DNA from: Nereocystis luetkeana
Lineage: Eukaryota > Sar > Phaeophyceae > Laminariales > Laminariaceae
Length of the DNA stretch: 64,000 nucleotides
NCBI GenBank assembly: GCA_031213475.1
Contig: JARUPZ010000019.1
Span: 4,503,562 to 4,567,561, forward strand
Direction: 5' to 3'
Shown: in pieces, positions 58,660-64,000 of the stretch
Layout of the letters: the number at the start of each line of letters is the position of its first letter
Position numbering within the stretch: position 1 is the stretch's first letter
Program-made: the position numbers and the translations under genes
Notes under the pieces: generated by a model
Database searches by the model: none
Told to the model about the DNA's origin: nothing
The model's input: only the letters and a program-made list of their open reading frames with translations

Positions 58660-59392
58660 GGTCGTTTCTAACGACCGAATAAAATAGCAAAAAACTTGCT
58701 ATTTTGGCAAGCCACAAATTCCAGGACTTGCCAAAAAGTTGGGAAAACCTTTTATCATGAAACATTGCATAATTGGCAATACTTGATAAATGTTCGCATC
58801 ATAACGCCCTCAGACTTTATTCAAACCTCTTACAACAAGCAGCAGCGGCAGGTAGTCAACGGCACGCCGACGCTCTCTATGGAGTAAATGCCGCCGCAGA
58901 AAGGATTCCAGGCACAGCCCGTGTACCTCAGAGGTTGGCAATCCTTCCAGCCCGGCCGAAGTCCCCTGGGAAAAGCTGGGGCAGCTGCTGTTTATGATTC
59001 TTTTTTAGCCCCCGCACGACACGACACCCATGTCGCATCCACACCGGGCCCATGGTCAGTGTCGCCAGCCCTATCATCGCGGTTGTCAATGCGATGGTGC
59101 ATTCTCCAAAATCTCCCTCCATTACACAAGTTAGAACGAGTCTAGCGTGGGACGTCGTGGGGGGGGTCTGGTTTGTAAAACCTTGCGTTGGCGTTTTTGG
59201 GCTAATTCGGCAAATAAAATAGCAAATGTCACTTTCCATAAACTTGCCAATGAGACAGAACGGAAAAAAACCCAAAGAGAACTTTCGCAACGTTTTCGCT
59301 AGTATGGCAAGCCCAAATTTCAAAATTTCCATAAACTTGCGATTTTGACAAGAAACTTGCCAAAAATGTGTACCTGGTAGTTAGAAACGCCC
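58660..59392. mobile_element. Second terminal-inverted-repeat element, 0.73 kb
   Basis: Starts GGTCGTTTCTAACG and ends GTTAGAAACGCCCC, imperfect inverted ends. Both ends are lined with ACTTGC/GGCAAGT-type repeats (subterminal motif TTGGCAAG and its mirror). CCTAA occurs on both sides and may be the target duplication. It abuts the copy ending at 58656. Some interior sequence (58880-59140) is not repetitive and may be captured. Confidence 0.55.
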
Positions 59393-59399
59393 CTAAATG

Positions 59400-61080
59400 C
59401 AGCAGTGCAAAGTACTACACAACAGCAGTCGTGGCTGCGCGATAGTCACGGTGATTTTTTGGTGGTGTTGATTCTATTAGTAGTTGTGGGTAGTGTTCAG
59501 CAATATATTCAATCACGCCGCATGTCCACATGTATCAGGCTAAATCAAACACTATGTAGGATGTCATACGTGTGCAAGCTATGTCGGTCTGCGCTCAGTG
59601 TAGTAAACTGCCGTATCATGTCTTCGGCGTTTAGTCCGTGGGCTTGATCATTCTATTGGTCTGAATTGTCTCCGTTGATGAGCGATTGACTGCGCGTGAC
59701 TACGAGTTGTTTCGCTCCTTTGCTCGGCAGGGCAAGCCTGCCCCCATCCAGCTCACTTATTACTTGAGATAACGTGGACAAGCCAGCGGCAGCCAGACAA
59801 CAGTTTGTTCGTAGCACTCTGTGTTGGCTCAAAGCAGAATGTCGCCAAATCACGATGACTGGATCCCTGCTGGACCAATGCATCACTTCTTCGTAGTGCT
59901 GCTTTATACATGCTTACGTGCACAGCCAGAAGAATATATAGTAGTGGAAATGCTGGCTACTGTGTACCGCACAATTGTGCTGCTGCGTCGCTGCTCACCG
60001 CATGTACGAGTAGCTGTGCTGGTGCTGTACGTATGCTACACGAGTACTTCTCCTTCTATTACTGCTTGCTGGCGCTATGGAACATACTATTCTACAAATA
60101 AGCACGTACGTGTGCCATATACCTGGTACAGCTGTAACAGCTGTTGTCGCGAGAATCTCGCGCAGCCGATAATTTGTAGCGCTCGCCAACTTTCGCGCGT
60201 TGATGGATTGTGGACGGCTGTTGTTGTCCGTTCACAAGACAGAAGACAGGCTCCAATACATTACTGCTGGGGTCTACAACAGTAGTACCTACTGCTGTAA
60301 TTCTTCTAACGAGGGGAATGTATAAGGCCACAGGAATCATGAAGCAACAAGGAAAGTAATTCGCACAATCGCGCCAAGCCAACAGGAAAAGAAACAAAAG
60401 TATTGTAAAGACAACGATTAGCATCAGCAGCATGGGGTGACGAACGAACGGTGTCCGCGCATCTGTTGCAGCCATGGTCTCGACGGTCAGTCCTCTGAGC
60501 TAGCGTCGCCTTGAGCCCATGGGCAGTCATGCGGGTTGTGGCCAGCTCGGTGTGGCAGCGTAAAGAAAAAAAGAACAAAACGCCAACCCTGCCCGTGTGT
60601 ACCGGCTGTGTACTGCAGCTGGTGCTGGTGCTGCTATGCGTTCCCATCCGCGACCAAGGGCCACTGCATACCTCTCCCCGCCAACAACAACCCTACGCTT
60701 TCGTCCCCGCTTCACGAAATATTTGCTTGTCTTTATTCATGTCATCTCCGACCTGGAGCCGGAAAGGGATGCGGTTGCACATGCCCCTGCTCCCCACACC
60801 CTGCGCCCCCCCGCGCAACATACCTGTGTCAAAAACGAGAGGTTTGCTAGACTCCTAGGCTACGCCCACCTGCTACCTGGTGCTGTTTGGACGGGTCCCG
60901 CTGTGACCTGTCGTCTGTCATCTCAGTGTGCTGATGCTTCTAACGATCAACTAACTACTGTTGTTTGTAGTGAAATAAAGCTCTCTAGGTGGCTCTGATG
61001 TGTGATGTTAATTGGCTGGGAAGTTTTCGGCAGCCACCGCGGCCGGGCGTAAAACAAGTTACACATCAATTTCGGAAGGG
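59400..61080. other. No supported gene apart from the weak ORF at 59838
   Basis: Open stretches such as plus 60597-60998 are CTG/TGC-driven. There is no repeat copy of the known families and no splice-supported exon. Confidence 0.4.
59838..60285 (+). CDS. Unassigned ORF, 149 codons
   Basis: ATG 59838 (MSPNHDDWIPAGPMHHFF) opens a frame to 60285 with hydrophobic stretches (VVLLYTCLRA, VRVAVLVLYVCYTS) but also many Cys and Tyr residues from CTG- and TAC-rich DNA. The opposite strand is also open nearby (LSTLSQVISELDGGRLALPS at about 59800-59650). Neither is recognised, and both may be chance. Confidence 0.15.
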
Positions 61081-61084
61081 TTCT

Positions 61085-61192
61085 ATTACGGGGGGCCATA
61101 GTTAACAGGACCAAATATTGTTAGTAAAAATGGTTAAATATATAGTTTTTTATGTACACCATAGGTCCTGTTAACTAGGGTCCCCCGTAATA
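61085..61192 (+). mobile_element. Stowaway-like MITE, copy 13
   Basis: Ends TATTACGGGGGGCCATAG and CTAGGGTCCCCCGTAATA, flanked by TA on each side. Confidence 0.87.
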
Positions 61193-61330
61193 AATATTTT
61201 GGTCAAGTCGAAATGTAGAAACTCGCATTCGCTGGTAACAGCAACATTGATCTGCGGCTTGCGTCACCATCAGGGGAACAACCCACTTCCCGAAGGGCCG
61301 ATGGGGGAGCCTGGTATGTACCAGTATGCG

Positions 61331-61676
61331 TTTTTTTTTTTTTTTTTTTTAACATCACTTCTACTTTCCAGCCTTACTCGTGGGAGGTTTTATTTACCCT
61401 CAACGAGCTTCTGGACAAGCCGTGGTCACAGGTGTCCACCCTTCTCCCCCCCGGTAGGTGCCTTTATTTTTTGTCGCGCATAGGGTTCAGCATTCCCACT
61501 GCTCGTCGATTTTCATCGAATGTAGCTAACTCACGCTCTCGCGATTTCCGCTAATCAATTTCTTTCTTTCTTTTTTGCAAGAAAAAGCCACGAGCATGCA
61601 CTCGGTCAGACTTGAACCCACGAAATTGATCTTGGTAGGCACGCGGACCACCTACCAAGCCACCGGGGACGCCGGT
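61331..61676 (-). mobile_element. tRNA-derived SINE, copy 1
   Basis: On the minus strand it begins with a tRNA-like head. An A-box-like GGTGGCTTGGTAGGTGG is followed about 35 bp later by a B-box-like GGGTTCAAGTCTG. A body of about 250 bp follows, then a run of 20 A (plus-strand T 61331-61350). A 6-bp GTATGC flanks the tail and recurs beyond the hAT element, so the hAT element probably jumped into the SINE's own flank later. Confidence 0.78.
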
Positions 61677-62964
61677 GTCGTATGTAGAGGTAGGACCCTG
61701 CGGGTACCCGCCAAAAACGGGTACCCGCCAATTTTTGGAGCCCGGACCCTACCCTACCCGCCGGGTAATGCCATTTTGACGACCGGGTACCCGGGTACCC
61801 GTTTTTTTGCCGGGTACCGGGTACCCGGCCATATTTTTGATTATTTTTCACATAATTTCAGTGCCACAAAGAATGAAATTGAAGTGGAGGATAGTGTGCA
61901 GTGATGTGTTCTTGCCGAAACGAGGAGTACGAACAGTTTCTATGATTGATTCGATACACAAGCCGCCTAAAGTTGCCGTGTCGTGTATTACTTCCTTGCG
62001 CTGGCGTGATATTTTGGGTTTGAATCAGCGGAAAGTGTGAGAATATGTACGATCGAGATGGTTGACGGTCTCCCGCTTAGAAGACTGCTGTGGCCTTTTA
62101 TCATTTTTCGACCCACTGCTACGTGGCAGGCATCGGAAAGTAGCACTTCCATGTCAGCAAGATAATTGATCGTGTAACGCTGACTGACAATCCGTTGTAT
62201 CATAGCATAGTAATGCCGAACTACCTGTACCGTCGATAACATATCAATGACCGCCTGCGCTCGAAAATCGAAGGAATCGTGGACGGACAGAAAACAAATA
62301 GCATAAAAAAAACGAGTACATGGTTGCTCGCGAAGAAGCGGCTACCCACACCTACACCCCTGAACTCAGGAGGGGCAAGGGGCAAGCATCACAGAAGCGC
62401 ACTCCGATACGACTCTCCACTGCTACTGCTGTCAGAGCCGGGGCCTGCAGAGCCGTCGCTGTGCTGCTGTCTGCATCGCTTTCGAGGGTGCTTTGCACTT
62501 TGCACAGACGGGCGGCTTGGAACAACGGCAGGATTCTCAGAAAATATCGCCCCCCGCCAGCAATTCAGTTTCCTGAGAGACCGCGTAAGCATCGCTCGCC
62601 TCTTGGCTCATTGTGCACAGCTGGTGCCGTGTGACGATACTGCCGTGTGCGGTGGGCGTTCCCTTGAGCGTTGAATGTAGCTAGTTGATGGTTTGTGTGC
62701 CTGGCTTGTGTGAGTGCGTGTTTTGAAAGGGTTTCCTACAGAGATTGTACAGGCATAATGAACCGGGAATACCAATTACCCGCGGGTACCCGAAAACCCG
62801 CGGGTACCCGGGTACCCGGTACCCGACGACCCAATTACCCTTCAGGCTCCGATTACCCGCGGGTAAGGAGCTCGGACCCTATCCGCCAAACGGGTAGGAC
62901 CCTGACGGGTATACCCGCCGGGTACCCGGGTAATTGAAATCAGGGTCCTACCTCTAGTCGTATG
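61677..62964. mobile_element. hAT-like DNA transposon, probably non-autonomous
   Basis: The element 61685-62956 (1,272 bp) has a perfect 16-bp terminal inverted repeat, TAGAGGTAGGACCCTG. It is flanked by an identical 8-bp direct repeat, GTCGTATG, at 61677-61684 and 62957-62964. An 8-bp target duplication and tips of the TAGAG/CAGGG type fit the hAT superfamily. Both ends carry dense subterminal GGGTACCC palindromes (61700-61830 and 62770-62935), the kind of array that binds hAT transposase. Inside, a minus-strand frame at about 62250-61990 (MLSTVQVVRHYYAMIQRIVS and onward) is open for about 90 codons. I cannot identify it as transposase. Confidence 0.82.
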
Positions 62965-63572
62965 CTTGTGATTTTTTCGTACTTTTTCGAACATATTTCA
63001 TCGTAGGAGCACTTTATGGCAAAAACTCTAAGTAGTCGACACGGGAAGCCCGACCGGACACATTGGTCGAGGTCCGGGCGCGATCCGTGCACTCTGGAGC
63101 TCGTGGCAAGCTCTCAAAGTTTTTTCCGGCCGGAGTGGATACGACGATATGACGGGGTTTCAGTACGAGGCCTTATTTTTTTTTCGTGCGTACGTAACCA
63201 GGCTGACGTACCGGTGTTTTTTGCATGGAGCACGGCCCACAGCCCAGACAACAGTAGCAGCAGTGCACAGGGCGTGCTTACCTCTAGCTGACTACAATAC
63301 TACAACCCTGCCGCCCAGCAGCACCTTGCGCGTATGGCTGATCGTACTGTGGCTAGTTGCTTTATCGGAGATGACTGCGATCGATCACGTAACCACGCCG
63401 CCACCACACCATCACCTCTCTCCCGGCTGCCTCTTTTGTGTATCGCTGTGTGTCATCCAACATTGCCACTGCTCCAGCTGTAGTCAGCACAGTGCTCCAA
63501 CGGCAGCAGCAGACAGTGTACTACACGCATGTGGCAGATCCGCGCTGTACTCTCGGTGGCTTGTGATCGTTG

Positions 63573-63925
63573 TTGGCATTTTTTTTTTTTAATCATCACT
63601 TTCACTTCCAGCTTAACTTGTACCTGGTAGGAGGTTTACCCTCAGTGGTCTTTTTATGAACAAGCCGTGGTCACAGGTGTCGTCCCTTCTCCCCCCCGGT
63701 ACGTGCCTTCTTTTATTGTCGCGCATGGGGTTCAGCATTTCTACTGCTCGTCGATTTTCATCGAATGTAGCTAACTCACGCTTTCGCGCTTTCCGCTAAT
63801 CATTTTTTTGCAAGTAAAAGTCCTTACGAGTACGTATGCACTCGGTGAAACTTGAACCCACGAAATAGATATTTGTAGGCACGCGAACCACCTACTAAGC
63901 CACCGGGGACGCCGGCTTTGGCATT
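63573..63925 (-). mobile_element. tRNA-derived SINE, copy 2, with target duplication
   Basis: Same head, body and poly(A) order as the copy at 61331 (plus-strand T run 63579-63590, head ending at about 63915). TTGGCATT occurs on both sides (63573-63580 and 63918-63925), a target duplication expected from LINE-driven retroposition. No LINE was seen in the window. Confidence 0.8.
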
Positions 63926-64000
63926 GGTTTATGCACGCACCTACGAAATGTATTCGGTACTCCGAGTACTGGAAGCATCTGTGAACCCTTGAGTTTACCC

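Overview
This is eukaryotic nuclear DNA, almost certainly from an intron-rich protist. A stramenopile such as a brown alga is my best guess, at moderate confidence. The reasons are short exons joined by GT..AG introns of hundreds to thousands of bases, low gene density, a very heavy load of simple repeats and small transposons, and a casein kinase 1 next to algal-style multi-exon genes. There is no operon structure and no ribosome-binding-site logic. One 100-base block of N (32612-32711) marks an assembly gap.

Three genes are well supported. (1) A minus-strand gene with an SPFH/Band 7 domain runs off the left edge. Four exons between 5915 and 557 join in phase, and its first intron is full of repeats. 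(2) An intronless plus-strand casein kinase 1 lies at 16165-17622. (3) A minus-strand gene of at least 12 exons (41829 to 27358) encodes a roughly 1,060-residue protein: a low-complexity N-terminal half, then a run of RCC1 propeller repeats, then a short C-terminal tail ending in a stop. Its 5' exons are clean. The exons from 34.6 kb to 28.9 kb carry several one-base frameshifts, mostly in G or C runs, on both sides of the N gap.

Most of the rest is repeat. I can delimit a Stowaway-like MITE of about 108 bp with TA target duplications (13 copies, one nested in another). A foldback MITE of about 97 bp has TTAA duplications and CCC..GGG ends, like piggyBac. A 1.27-kb hAT-like element has an 8-bp target duplication. 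A tRNA-derived SINE has A and B boxes and a poly(A) tail. Two larger terminal-inverted-repeat families, a 600-bp foldback palindrome, a poly(C)-ended two-part repeat family, a 33-bp minisatellite and many micro- and minisatellites complete the picture.

By region: 0-6 kb Band 7 gene; 6-15 kb satellites and repeats; 16-17.6 kb CK1; 17.6-27 kb inverted repeats, minisatellites, MITEs and a possible minus-strand gene near 19 kb; 27-42 kb RCC1 gene; 42-64 kb transposon-rich DNA with a few unassigned exon-like ORFs. The genes show no functional link to each other.
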